This document shows positions 1 to 12,219 of a DNA stretch of 64,000 nucleotides, piece by piece. Every line of letters begins with the position of its first letter. Within the stretch, counting starts at the first letter, position 1. Source of the stretch: Hydractinia symbiolongicarpus. Lineage: Eukaryota; Cnidaria; Hydrozoa; Anthoathecata; Hydractiniidae. The stretch lies in NCBI RefSeq assembly GCF_029227915.1, contig NC_079878.1, forward strand, positions 13,888,001-13,952,000, given 5' to 3'. Below the pieces are notes generated by a model. The model was not told the DNA's origin. It saw nothing but the letters and a program-made list of their open reading frames with translations, and ran no database searches. The translations under genes and the position numbers were made by a program.

Positions 1-589
1 CTTTGAAATGAGTGTGAGCACGAAAATGAACAAATTACGACCGCAAGCGAGAGTCGTGCAACAAATCATTTCTACGCGCTCGTTTACTCTTGTAGTTAAA
101 ACGCTTTACGGCAGCCGAAAATGACACAGGGGGGGTGTAATTATTGCATAATTAATGTATTTTTTTATTTTTCTATTATTTTAACAGAGTAATTCTTTTT
201 TATCAAAGGGCTTAGCAATATTTAATGACATAGTATTTCAAAACTATTTTTTGCAAATCCCTTGACACAAAATTAGTTGTCGTTAAAACAATTTAAGCAT
301 CTTACCCCCGGCTTGTCATATTATTTTTATAAACAGCTGCATGAGTAGCGATTATTCTCAAAAATTCATTTTAACCTTTTTGAGAATATTTTTTCACACT
401 ACATTTTTTATATTATACTCATGGCAACGATTAAAACAATTTTTAATCTCTGTTTACACTTAGAATGTACAAAAAACGACACCTTTTTCTAACAGCTACA
501 CACAAACGGTTAAACTTAAAGTAAAGTCCCAGTATAAATAATCTTGTTGTGGTGAACAAAATTATAAAGCTATACAAAATTATATTGAT

Positions 590-860
590 AAAAAGGCTTT
601 AAGTAGGAGAGCGAATAATCTACTTGAATATTTATCATAATTATGTCGTCACTCATGAAGGTCATTTGCACGTCGAGCTTTATAGAAGTGTAAAAGGCTC
701 TAGGTAGAAGAGTATGTAGCTCTATTTGAATATTTATAACAATTATGACGTCATAATACCAAACATGCGTTCCCGACACTGGGCGCGTAAACAACAAAAA
801 AGCGGACAGTCCCGTTGGAATATTCATCATCATTATGACATCATAATATCCAAGTTGATA
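590..860. repeat. Degenerate tandem repeat, about 100-bp unit
   Basis: Three blocks each combine an 'aaaaggct..tagg' or 'aaaaagcgg' lead with a 'gaatattta/ttcatcat' segment and a 'ttatgacgtcataat'-like core (near 590, 693 and 797). The copies differ at many positions, so the array is old. No coding content is apparent. Confidence 0.5.
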
Positions 861-2424
861 ACCTCTAACACCGGCGCATTTTTTGGCATAAAATGACGGG
901 GTCCGTAAAATACAGTGAATTCAGGACAATTAATGTTTTAACGCGAATTGTCATCATAAACCACTGTCCGATAAATTTTCAAAACTGTAGTAGTAAGGCA
1001 ATGTCATTAAACATTACCAATATTGTTGGATAAAAACATAAATTTTAAAGCATTGACTATTAAATAATTCAATTGTAACAAAATTAATACTACTTTCATC
1101 TATATAGGAGCAGTACCTGGGGTTCTTTCATAATTACTATCTTTAAAGAGTTTAAGGAACAAGAATAAACATAAGGTTTTCGTCTGTCATAAACATTTAC
1201 AGGCAGGCAGTTCAACCTCGTACGCAGCGGTTTTGGTTTTTTGACATCGAGGCGTCAAATAAGCCTTAGCGGCTTTGACATAAGACAAGAAACCCTGGGG
1301 ACGAAGATGCAGGCTGTTTCAATTTTATTTGATCTTGTATCTAAGAAAATTAAGCAACTATGGACTGTTAATTATATTCGTTTTTTATCATGAGTTCTCT
1401 CCTGACCGACGTAGAAAAAGTCAACAAGCCCTGGGGCACGAGGTTATGAGCGTTCAGTAAAGAAGTCCTTTTCGTTTAAATGTTATCTCCCGCGAAAAAT
1501 AAAGTTTATTGCATATGAAAGAGCTTGAAAGGTTGTCTAGAAGAAATTTAAATATTTTTTTTTAAAATTCTTGATTGGTTCTTCAGAACTTGGACTAGGA
1601 AGATGCACTAATTATGCATGATGTCATAAGCTAGCTCTGCAGACGTGTTATATTTAACATTTTTGACAAGCCATATAGAGTTAAAAATGTTTTCTGTCCA
1701 TTCACTTTGACCCATTTTGAACATTTTACATAAATTTTAATATTTAGTTGCCATAATTATACTCAATACTAACTCATGACGTCATAATTTTGCATAATTA
1801 GCGCAACTTTTGAGACAAATATCTCGAGAACAGATAAAGATTTTTCAAAAAAATAAAAATATTTCTATAGAACCTTCAAAGATCTTTCATATGTGCTCAA
1901 CTTGATTTTTCGCAGGAGGTAACCTTTAAAATTGAATTTTTATAGGAGGATTTTCACGGAGCGGATGATTGAACGGCGAATTCGCCGACGAATGTATATG
2001 AGCATGCGCAGTTGTTTTTATTTTGCATCGAGAAAATTTGCTTCGCCGAAAAGTAGAATTAGTTCCTTCCTTTTAATAGTAAAATATTTCGCTGTAAACT
2101 TTTAATTAATCATAACGCAATATTCAATGTTTATTCTTAGAAAAACTCATTACTGGAAAGATTTTAAAATAACTGTCTGAGTTTAAGATACCCAAAGGAG
2201 TGCTTACATTCAGTATTGTAAATTTTACACACGTTTTTCGTTCCACGTGAAAATCATTATTGTAAATCGCATGACAAACGTGTTTGTAAAACTCTGAAAG
2301 TTCTATAAATTTTAAATGTTAATGAGGAAATATCTGTGTTTCTTCAAATTTTATCCGCAATTCCACAGTTCATAGTCTATGACTGTGCACAGTTTTAGAA
2401 CCTACACTTATTGACGAGGACAAG

Positions 2425-2513
2425 CAACCTAATCCCCAGGGCTTCTTTTTCTTTCTGGCAATCTTGGACAGCGATTGTCAAAAAGAGAAAAATAGCCTTG
2501 GGAACGAGGTTGG
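2425..2513. mobile_element. Short MITE-like repeat, AACCTCGTTCCCAGGG family
   Basis: The left end reads 'aacctaatccccagggc' and the right end 'ccttgggaacgaggttg', so the ends are imperfect inverted copies around a short pyrimidine/purine core. Related copies or half copies occur near 1211-1306, 1428-1446, 4356-4448, 14956-15003, 15030-15084 and 63810-63824. The element carries no coding sequence. I recognise the family only by its recurrence in this window. Confidence 0.55.
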
Positions 2514-3470
2514 AACAAAAGTTGATTGAATGAATTGAAAATTTGTAAGTGTTACTTTTACATTCGTTGCATTTTAAACTCAATTCCAGTTCGCCGAGTT
2601 CCGTTTTTTTAAGTTATGTTGTACTTCTTCTGATGCCGCTAAAAAGGAAGGACAACAAAACTTCTTTATCAACTTTGTCAAAACTTTATTTAAAACATCT
2701 CTTTTCACCTTCATCACAAATTTTTTTAAAAACGATCTTCGCGAAAAAAAACACGAAAATTCTCCCTTTGCTACTTGCAGCTACCATTTTAGCTCAAACA
2801 TACGCGCTAAAATAAACAATTGATTGACATATTAGCAGATCAAATACATACAAAACTTTATAACTTTCAATGCAGTCAAAGTTGTACACTTTAATAAAAC
2901 TCCTTATTTACCCACGATCGAAACCTTGTGTTCACCAACATTTTAATACAATTGTTTAGTTTCGCGTCAATCAAAATTTTTTATAAAAAAAAACTGTTGG
3001 TAACAAGTCTCTTTTATGTTCGGTAACAGGAAAATTCCAAACTTGTCTTTAGTTATTAATAACTAATTAATAAGTTTCTAAATCCTACCCACATGGATTA
3101 AAACATTCCTCTCATTACGAGAAACTCTCATGATGATGCTGCAAAAAAAAAACGGTATGGTGAAATTAGGAAGCGAAACTGGCTACACTACTTACTTTTG
3201 CTTTCTATCTATCACATAGTTCAAATCAAGTGATTAGAAAAATGCCCTAATTAAGCAATTTTGTTGTTCCAGAGAAGAAAAATCTAAGGAAAGAATTTAA
3301 TTTCGAATATTAAAACTACTTATACCGGGGCATAGGAGAGTGTAATAACTAATGATAAGTCTTAATACGGATGTGCACTTGACATAAAAAGAAGGCTCAA
3401 ATGATGATTGTTACTATGAATTTTTGATGTTGCGGCAGCAAACACTAATTTTCAAAGATCTATTACTTGG

Positions 3471-3625
3471 CCATTAACTTATTGAGATGAGGCCAATATC
3501 TATATTATAATGCCCGTATACGTCTGTCCGTCCGTCCGTCCGTCCGTCTGTCTGTCACGCAAAATGGTAGCTTAGCTGCGACGGGCGAACCCGTGGATTT
3601 TCCCACGGGCTAACGACTAGTGATA
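3471..3625 (+). repeat. Dispersed GTCCGTCC-core repeat, copy 1
   Basis: The copy starts near 'attgagatgaggcca', continues through 'tatattataatgcccg', a (GTCC)n microsatellite and 'cacgcaaaatggtagc', and ends at 'cccacgggctaacgactag'. The same module recurs at about 3718-3800 (partial), 3827-3978 and, inverted, at 53521-53663 inside a receptor intron. It has no coding capacity and is probably a non-autonomous transposable element. Confidence 0.6.
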
Positions 3626-3826
3626 ATATATTAAACTTCTATTACATTCTTCTATTATCTCTTCAATAAAAGTGAAAGTATCGTGCAACAGGCACACAAA
3701 ATAGTGTGTAATTTAAAGACGCACGACCTCCTGGATTTTTCCACGGGTAGCAACTACTCTCTATAATAATAGCCGTCGTCTGTCTGTTTGTCTGTCTGTT
3801 ACGGAAACATAAAATGCGATATATAA

Positions 3827-3978
3827 ATTAACTTATTGAGATGAGGCCAACATCTATATTATAATGTCCGTAGACGTCTGTCCGTTCGTCCGTCCGTCCG
3901 TCCGTCCGTCCGTCCACACACGAAATGCAGTTAAAAGTACGGGCGAACCAGTGGAATTATCCACGGTCACTGACTAGC
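3827..3978 (+). repeat. Dispersed GTCCGTCC-core repeat, copy 2
   Basis: This is a second copy of the module at 3471-3625, with the same leading 'cttattgagatgaggcca' and the same (GTCC)n core, ending at 'ccacggtcactgactag'. A partial copy (about 3718-3800) lies between the two, so the 3.47-3.98 kb block may be a local duplication rather than independent insertions. Confidence 0.6.
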
Positions 3979-4351
3979 ATTACATTACTATATACATTAT
4001 ATTATTAAATGTGAGTTCGAAAAACACCAGTAACAATGCCATTCTTTTATCATTTTTTCAATGCAATCGTTACCAAAGCAGCAGAATATCCAACAAACAT
4101 CTTAAAGCAGTGACATTTAAATGCCTTCAAAACATTCGGATGTTAATAATGGCTTTACTAAGCAAGACAACAGAGCAGTGGTTTGAACTTGCTTACACTT
4201 ACATAAAGTAACTTTATCTGGATAATATTTATCAATTTTGCATAAAAAGGATTTCCATCGTGGAGTTTCAAGAATTTTCTAGATTCAAGAAATTTCTCGA
4301 TTTTTAAGTTTTTAACAACACTGTGAGTAAATTTGTACTTTTTATACATGT

Positions 4352-4449
4352 TTAGTCAACCTCGTTCCGAGGGCTTTTTCCCTCTCATCGGCGCTGCGCC
4401 TCGCAGTCCGATATGCAAAAAGAGACAACAGGTCTTGGAATCAAGGTTG
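4352..4449 (+). mobile_element. Short MITE-like repeat, AACCTCGTTCC family
   Basis: It begins 'caacctcgttccgagggc' and ends 'cttggaatcaaggttg', with an interior 'tctcatcggcgctgcgcc' that also appears in reverse complement at about 15030-15060. The 120-codon open frame starting just upstream at 4333 runs through this repeat and is not a gene. Confidence 0.6.
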
Positions 4450-6389
4450 ATATTTAGTTATATTGCTGGTGATTTGAAAAAAATAGTTATGGTTCAAAAA
4501 TATACATTTGTTTTTATGATTTTTCTTACTCTACCTTGTTTTTTAAGTATGCATCAAATTTTATGGGTTACTAAGCATAATAATAATAGCGAGGATCTTT
4601 CGGAGGCCCCTGGGTTTCTTGTTTCCTTCTATAGTGAGGGAATTCCACTTGTCCACCATGTCTTTATATTCCGTAGAATGCGTATTCCTGCATGACTGCA
4701 TTTGTCATGACGCGACATGACACAATCGTCCTGTCAAATTATGTCCTGTGACACCCAATAGTCTGTACTTACATTTTTTACCTACATCGTGAGATCTGAC
4801 ATTGAATATTCATCAATTTATAATATTTACATTCAAAACAGGATATGGAGGTAATCGACTTATTAATAAACATTTAAAAAGATTGATTTATAATTACCGT
4901 TAATTATGTGGAATTTACTCGAGGTTATAAATGCCTTGCTGATGATCGATAAACATCGGTAAAAAATATAAAAAAATAGCTTACCAAGTTACGTCAGAGT
5001 AACACTATGTGCACATTTTCACGTGTTTCTCAGAATCATACTTGGTTTTGGGCGCATTTTCTGCAAAACTGTGGGCGATGTGGGTCGTTTTTAAGTATTC
5101 ACCTGCTTTACCAAAATACTGTAGCAAAGATTTTTACAAGGTTGTTTTTCCTCAGGTTATTTGAGGAAAATACTGTACTCTACATCCCTTTCGAGGCCAT
5201 TTTTAAAGATTCCGCTCCAAGTGGTGAATTTTGTATCCCCTATATTTTATTCACTTATTTATAACGGACACAGTGGACGTCATTTCGAGGACCCAACTTG
5301 CGCAATCCCCTGCAGCTTACCTCTCTATATATTGGGAAGAACCTTAATGTAGTCGACACCTCTTTATAGCCGACATTTTCAAAGTTCCAAATTATGGCCA
5401 ATATTATGTTTTGTTTGATAATTCGTATTCTTTATTAATATAGTCTATTATTCGTTATTCTGTTAAATGGCACTAAAAGAGCAGATTGGTAGGTATAAAT
5501 AATTAGTGAAACAATATTAATATATATATACGCACGTTGCAACATTTTTGATGCAAAATATCTCAACTTTAGAAAATAATTCACGGCGAGAAAGGGGTGC
5601 ACACATTGAAGACAGCGTAAATCATAAGCCGTAATTTACATTAAATAAAGCATAAATCACGAGCTGCTACATCAGCGTAAATCATGTGTACATAAAATTT
5701 AACCAGTCACCTATTACAGTTAACGCCCGGTAACTCGAACCTCCAAGGGACCAAGGAAAATAGTTTGACTTAATGAATATTTGAGTAAAAAGAAGCTCCC
5801 GTTAAGTCAAATTTACTCTAAAATGAGTTTATAGTTCGAGTTAAAGTGTTTTTTTTAAGAGGTTGGTCAACAGTTACCGGAAAAAGGGGCAATCTTGGCA
5901 ATGAAAAAAACATGCAAGTACAAGTGTAAATTGAATTTTTATTGACATACAACATTATCTATCTATACCATTTATATCAGGAGTTAATAAAAACTAAAAA
6001 CAAAAAGCCCTGCGGCTTTAAGATTTCCGTCATTAGCCTGAGAGATTTTGAAATTTGAAGTAGACCTTGAAAACGGAGAATGGGGTAAACAAATCATTGA
6101 GTATACTAATTCTCAATTATTATTGTAACTAACCTGCAATGTTTAAATACAACTTATATATTATATATATAATACTCTAAAATAATAGTAAAACTTTAAC
6201 TGGAAATTTTTGAAACTGATCTGGAAAATTCTGGAAATTCCAGGATACAAATCTTGTTATGTATGAACATGAAGAGATTTGAATATAACTTCTGAACAAG
6301 TTCAATTTCAATGAATTACTATTCAATTAATTCAGCAATAAATACGTATTAGCATTTGAATATTTCAGTTTTTTAGGCCTTTAGAATTC

Positions 6390-6900
6390 ACTCTCATTGA
6401 AGATTTTTTGAAAATGCTGAATGAATACAAAATGAGAAACCTGAATACAATTTTACCATAATTAACACCAGGTTGTTTTATTATTGTTTCCCTTGTCTCT
6501 TTGATTTGAAGAGGGAATTTATTAAAAAGATACAAATCAATGCCATGTGATACACATGGTATATTACATATATGTAAATATATATAAATATATGAGCATA
6601 GAGAGTAAAAAAGAGAGAGCAAGAGAGTAAAAATTTGAATCAAATTTTTACTCTCTTGGTGAAAATTTTTTGAAAATGCTGATGGTGCATGGTTTGATAA
6701 CAGCTGATCTGAAAAAGAAGGTACGTTTTAAAAATAACAAACAAGAATTCAATTTTACCATAAACTGCATTAAAACCAGGTTGTTTAAATATTGTCTCTT
6801 TAACCTCTCTTTGCCTCTTTGATTTAAAAAGGGAATTTAAAACAAGGATACAAATCCATGGGATGTGATGCACAGGTATATTATATATATATAATAATGT
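6390..6900. repeat. Tandem duplication, two diverged copies
   Basis: The segment with 'ttttttgaaaatgctga', 'ccaggttgttt', 'cctctttgatttgaa' and 'gggaattta' at about 6400-6590 is repeated in the same order at about 6668-6900, with many substitutions. The two open frames on the minus strand (6365-6643 and 6640-6873) are just this repeat read twice. Confidence 0.6.
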
Positions 6901-7978
6901 ATATAAATTTAATCAGGCCGGCTTTTGATATCTTTGTTAAACAAGTAACATATTAAGCAGGCGATGCATGATTTTGAAACCTGTATTTATTTTGTTGAAA
7001 TTGATTTATTGAATTCAACTGATTGTTTATTATTCTTTTTTGATTCAAATTCTCAAATTTGAATTTCTTTCGGGGAGTTGGATTAGTTACAAGTTTTCAT
7101 TTTGAGGAAACTGATTTAACTTTCGTTGGGATTATGCATAGTACTTGAAACTTGAAACATAACTTCGTTTTATCAAGGATAATCATTCTAACATGTTCTG
7201 ATTCCCTGATTTTTTTCGGATTTTACCCAAAAATTGCATTTTGTTATCTGAAATATGCAAAGGCCTGAGTATGTTAAACAACTTTTATTTGACTCTCGAT
7301 ATAACTTTCCATAAATGTCAAGAACTACAGCAAACGGGTTCAGGCAGATGCGGTATTTTGTATAAATTTCTTATATGCATATGATTACATATGATTACTG
7401 AGAACGTGTTAGGTTTTATTTAGATGTAATATTCAAACATTAAAATGGTAGCTTGTGTCGATCCGTGAATATACAGTGGGTACAGGCTTGGTTTCCATCT
7501 GGAGATATTCGCGTCAACTTATCTGCGCTAATCTGATCTAAGAGTTAATTCATTATCAGACTATGCTTAATCATCTTGAGTATTTAAGGCAAGGACGTTA
7601 CCATTGTAAGTAAAATTTTACCTTTTCTGAATCAGTTTTCTTTGATGTACCGCTGCTTTTTCTCAAGCAAAATGAATATTATTTTTAAAATCCTCACCTG
7701 AATTGATAGAATGTGAAATCTTTAGATTCGTACAGCAAACAAACAACCTGTTACAACAGTCTTTTTGTAATTTTGTACTAATTGACCTCTGCTTGAATCA
7801 GAAGCTTATTAGAACAAGTGTAGGAGACTTGGACCGTAACATTGACAACACCAAAACAGCATTTTCACATGTCGGATTAAGTTGAAAATTTATACATTCA
7901 CTGATTCAACGATTTTGAAGTCCAAACATCAAAATTCTACAATTTTTAAAAACATGCGACTCGGCGAACATGTATTTA

Positions 7979-8139
7979 TTACTATCTCGCCTGCGAGGAG
8001 TATTCAAATACAGCTGTCCGTCCCAAAATGGAAATTTTTGGCTCTCTGAGCACCGACACGGGAGTAGTCGTGTGTTCGAATCTCATCTTGGTAACTATTT
8101 TTACTTTTTTTTTTCTTTTTACTATCTCGCCTGCGAGGA
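7979..8139 (+). mobile_element. SINE-like insertion flanked by 21-bp direct repeats
   Basis: Identical 21-base direct repeats at 7979-7999 and 8119-8139 (core 'actatctcgcctgcgagga') flank about 119 bases. The insert contains a box-B-like 'gtgttcgaatctc' and ends in a T-rich tail. Long direct repeats, a tRNA-like promoter box and a T-rich end fit a LINE-mobilised SINE. Box A is not clear, so the copy may be 5' truncated. Confidence 0.55.
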
Positions 8140-8192
8140 TAGGTTTCCAACTCGTAACTAACTAAATGTCCCAAATGGTCAATTGCAAAAAG

Positions 8193-8515
8193 GTATGCTG
8201 AACATAATAGTGACATCATAATTTTGATTTTTGTCACCTAAATGTCATTTTAGGCCAAAATTGGTCCAAAAATTAAAACTACTTTATTTTAGACAAAATT
8301 TGGCAAAGTTAACAAAAAACGTATGCTGAACATGATGGTGACATTAAAATTTTGATTTTTGTCACCTAAATGTCATTTTAGGCCAAAATTGGTCCGAAAT
8401 TAAAACTACTTTATTTTCGACAAAATTTGGCACAGATAACAAAAAAAGTATGCTAACATGATGGTGACATCAAAATTTTGATTCTTTGTCACCTAAATGC
8501 CGTTTAAGACCATAA
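8193..8515. repeat. Tandem repeat, 127-128-bp unit, about 2.5 copies
   Basis: 'gtatgctgaaca' at 8193, 'gtatgctgaaca' at 8321 and 'gtatgctaaca' at 8448 each begin a unit containing 'gtcacctaaatgtcatttta' and 'ggccaaaattggtcc'. The last unit is partial. The array is noncoding. Confidence 0.75.
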
Positions 8516-9735
8516 ACGTTTCAATCGCGCGACCATGGATGATAGGCTGTATTTTTGTTAGCAGAAATTGTAGAATTGGGTCGCATTGTGGATGTTTCAT
8601 AGTTGTGCATTTTTAATAGCAAGATAGTTTATGCAGCGCCTGCATCTTGTTTAAATTCGTTTCGTTGAGTAAATATGTCTAATGACATCGAGGAGGACAT
8701 TTTGCCATGGATTTTTATAAGGTAAAGTTAAAGAAGAAGGCAAAAGCAAAAAAGAAAACGGTCAAGAACTTAGGTCCATGATTTTTTTGTAAAATGATGG
8801 TAATATGAAGTGTATCACCATATCTCCTGGACAAGATGGTGATATTGAAATATTTTTTTGTGTACCAGTTTGAAAAAAATAATATGCTAATTTATTTTAT
8901 AGAATTTCACCAGCTTCTGGACGAATAAATATATGATATTTTTAATTGTGCTAATTCGCTTTGAACTATAAAAAAAAAATTAACCTGTACACTAATCGGA
9001 GTTAAATAGGTGCGCTAATAATAGACCTTTCCCGAATTTCCTAATTATGTTAAACTCAATTAAAGAGGTTGATACTAAAAATGATTCTTATCCCTAAGTT
9101 TCTTATCAAAAGGTAGAATAGATAACCAAATGCATACATAATTCTACTCGTTAAGTGCCTCAATTGCGAGCTGAAAGTTACGGTCAAACCTTTTATATAG
9201 TCGATCTGTCTAAGAATTGCCTCATTTTATAAAATAATTATTTTTTTTAAATCTAAATAAAATCCAACCAGAATATTATATTGCTCTAGAAACTTCAGTT
9301 TTGTCATGATATTTTGAGATTTTATCTGAGCATCCTAATTGGAAGAGCATAGAACCATTATAAAATTTTGGGTGACGTCATAATTACTATAATTTATGAA
9401 ATTCGGGAAAAAGGTGTATTAGTCATCAACATCTCCGTTTGCGAATTTTTACATTCTGTTTAAAGTTTCTGACAGCCAAATAAATTTTATTTAATTTCTT
9501 TTCCGGCTTTAATATAGTTCGCATAAATTAAGGCCAAAAATTGCCCGAAAATCAGTTTCCTTCATTTTCGGGTAAAATCGAAAAAAAAGGGGAATCGAAT
9601 TAATTACGTGATCAAAATTTACATAAAGATTCACCCACCCCTCCTATCAGCAAGATATAGCACACATATGGTTAACTCTGAGGTCAGAAATTAGCGCATA
9701 AAAATTAACGCGATTTAACGCCAGATGGAAACCAA

Positions 9736-11474
9736 CCTTAAGGCGTTAAAAATATATCTGCAATTAGCGCTACATGGAAACTATAAAGCTTTTTTATTTC
9801 TATCCATTGTTTAGAGATTTTCTAGATGACCTTGATATATAAAATTGTAGGTTTGTCTTTACTATTTTCATTTCACTTGTTTGTTAAATGGGAGAAAAAG
9901 TTCTTTAACTGGCAGAGAATTGCGGCATAAGAAACGCAAATATTGGTTGAGACTCAATTTTAATAATCCGAGAACTTTATTATTTTATTTTTACAATCCT
10001 TTTTTTTCAGTCCTTTTTCATATTTGCTTACTTTAGACTAACTGTTGTTAGCAATTGCTTCGTTCTTAGAAAACTTAAGCCTCATGTTGTTGAGCAAAAG
10101 AATCGTGCATATCGCACTTGAAACTACGCACTCATTTGTGTGTACAGTCACTGTGAGCTTCTATGATAAGGCGTGTACAGACCTTAGAGTAATTCCAGAA
10201 CTTTTTAATCTTGAAATACCACCTTCTTTCATGCTACTTTGCACGTCTTTACTTTATTTTGTCAGTTCGCATTTCTTATAATGCGAGTGGTGACAGAAAT
10301 CCATTAAAAAAAGAATTCTGAGGTATAGTACATCCTTAAATTTAGGGCCTCTCGGCCTCTAAGCCTTATTATGGGAGACACATTCTGACGTGGCGTAATA
10401 TATAGTTTAAATTTCACTTTTAAAAAGAATCGCAATGGTTCCGACAAATTTTTTTGTGTTTAAAATTCGAATAATCTAACATAATTATTTTCACAACATT
10501 TCTCTCGAAAGGATGGAGCATAGAAGTTTTAATATGGTGGTAGTAAACCAGTTAATATATTGAGCCTTTCCTCGTAAAATTCCATCTTTTAGTAATAGAC
10601 TGTACATTATGGATTCTGAATATTTACAATTTGCAACTGTAGCGTTTTTTTTTTGTTTGTTGTTTTTTTTTTGCTTAAGCTCCGTGCTTATACTGTATGG
10701 TTTATTTGGAAAAATGCATGTTCTTTAGTCGTAGGTACCAAGGCCTGGTTGAAAACTATAAACGAAATGTAACAAAAAAAAATAACAAAGATTAATAATA
10801 AAATGAAATAAAATGATAGGTTGAACACCACTTACATATACAGTTGAGGTTTTTCATATAAGGCGAGCTGGCTCGGTTAGGCGGGTTGATATTTTTTACG
10901 GTCATATGAGGCGAGATGTCCCAGTTAGGCAGGCTGAAGAAAAACATGAAAGTTTGTTTGTATATCCCGGTACCAGTGTGTCGAGATCTCGGTACCAGTG
11001 TGCCAAGATCTCGGTGAGGCGGAAATTTTCTATTTACATATGAATGCGAAGCATTTTTTACTAGAAAAATACCACTTGGCAGAATCTCCAACAACCGAAG
11101 GCACCGGTTTGCAGGGCTGTTTTTTCTCCATACGAACACCCCCTTAAAACTAAGTTTATTATTCTTCGTATATATTATATTTCATTTTATTCTACGAAAT
11201 GACGTGCATAAATAAGTTACATTGCAAATATTATTTTGGGCTTTGTGTTTTATTTATTTTATGAAATTGACGAGAGAGGACAAACATTCCGAAATTTACC
11301 AACGTGCCTAAAAACACGACGATGGATGACCTTTCACCTATTCACCTTTTTATATTTTTTTCCTTCCTGTCCACAAGAAAACTATTTTAACTTTCAACTT
11401 TGTCCGTGCCGTTCCAATCCGTTTCATTTTATTTTTGAGTGGAAATTCACCTTTAAGATTGTTTCCAAAATAAT
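9736..11474. other. Intergenic stretch without recognisable gene
   Basis: I see no exon, RNA gene or strong repeat array here. Short open frames at 10045-10281 (+) and 10792-11139 (-) have no recognisable family signature. Just past 9735, 'attagcgctacatggaaac' resembles another end of the 7488-9735 inverted-repeat family. Confidence 0.5.
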
Positions 11475-12219
11475 AGTGTCCAGTCGAATGTATGTGGAAT
11501 GAACTTTCGAAGCGTTGGAAAGAGCGAGACAAACTTTTGAAGTGCTTTTGTCGTTTATGGAGGAAAATCTTAAGTATGTCTGGCTTTAATTGTTCAATTC
11601 ATGGTGATGAAACATGCAGAAACCAAAAGATGGTCAGTATATACAACTTTCCGTCTATGGAGTCATGTACTGGACAAAAGTCACACTATAGAGTGTCGTA
11701 CAGTGTCGAGGTGCAATATAGATCGCGTCCAATACAGAAAGTCGCGAGAAGTAATGGAGAGACACAAAGCGCAATAGAAGGACGTTTGGCGTAATAGAAG
11801 GACGCTTGGCGCAAAAGAAGGATGCTTCGTGTAATGGAAGGACGCGAAGTGTAATTAAGAGGCGCGAGGACGAGCGAGGACGAGACGGAGGACTTAATAA
11901 ATCCTAAAAAGCTCTTTAAGAACCTTAACTATAGAAATCCTTATTCGTGATCATAATCACATGATATGGCTTAATTTTCTTCTTGTCAGCTACAAAAGCA
12001 TATAATTACTTAGAACGTGTTTTATTTAGATGTATTATTCACACAATAAAATGGCAGCTTGTGTCGCAAGTCGACCCGTTATGGGGTTAAAATGATTCGA
12101 AATATTAAAGCCATAAATATATAAGATTATCATCCTTTAAGTGATATAAGCACTTCAAAAAGTTGTCTCGCTCTTTTCACCGCTTTGAAATTTATTCCAC
12201 ATACATTCGACTGGACACT
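11475..12219. mobile_element. 745-bp element with about 70-bp terminal inverted repeats
   Basis: The arm at 11475-11545 begins 'agtgtccagtcgaatgtatg' and is the imperfect reverse complement of the arm at 12150-12219, matching over about 70 bases down to 'gaagtgc'. The interior has several short repeats of an 'aatagaaggacgcttggcg' type (about 11770-11870) and a segment ('gtgttttatttagatgta' through 'cagcttgtgtcg', near 12010-12070) that also occurs at about 7405-7460. No transposase frame is present; it looks like a non-autonomous foldback or MITE element. Confidence 0.7.

Larger units (their letters stand above)
1..7487. other. Gene-poor, repeat-rich intergenic stretch
   Basis: I see no exon chain or recognisable protein here on either strand; open frames are short and unlike any family I know. 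It holds a degenerate tandem repeat of about 100 bp (roughly 590-860), copies of two short dispersed repeat families (described separately), a block with terminal-repeat-like 'ctcgaacctccaaggg' text (about 5717-5848), and a tandem duplication at 6.4-6.9 kb. Regulatory DNA or small exons of a gene lying to the left cannot be excluded. Confidence 0.6.
7488..9735. mobile_element. 2.2-kb element with long imperfect terminal inverted repeats
   Basis: A 15-base inverted repeat, 'ttggtttccatctgg' at 7488-7502 and its complement at 9721-9735, extends inward with good but imperfect pairing for about 65 bases; both arms contain 'cgcgt', 'tgcgctaat' and 'agagttaa' in matching order. That is the layout of a DNA transposon or foldback element. 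No transposase is readable inside, so it would be non-autonomous. Its interior holds a SINE-like insertion (7979-8139) and a 127-128-bp tandem repeat (8193-8515). The exact ends and target-site duplication are unclear. Confidence 0.55.

Noticed and set aside
4333-4695. 120-codon open frame as a gene
   Set aside because: Its first third is a MITE-family repeat, and the rest shows no domain, splice or composition signal.
10792-11139. 115-codon minus-strand open frame
   Set aside because: The translated text is rich in short repeats of a 'ggcgagctggctcggttagg' type, lacks any family motif, and has no adjoining exons.
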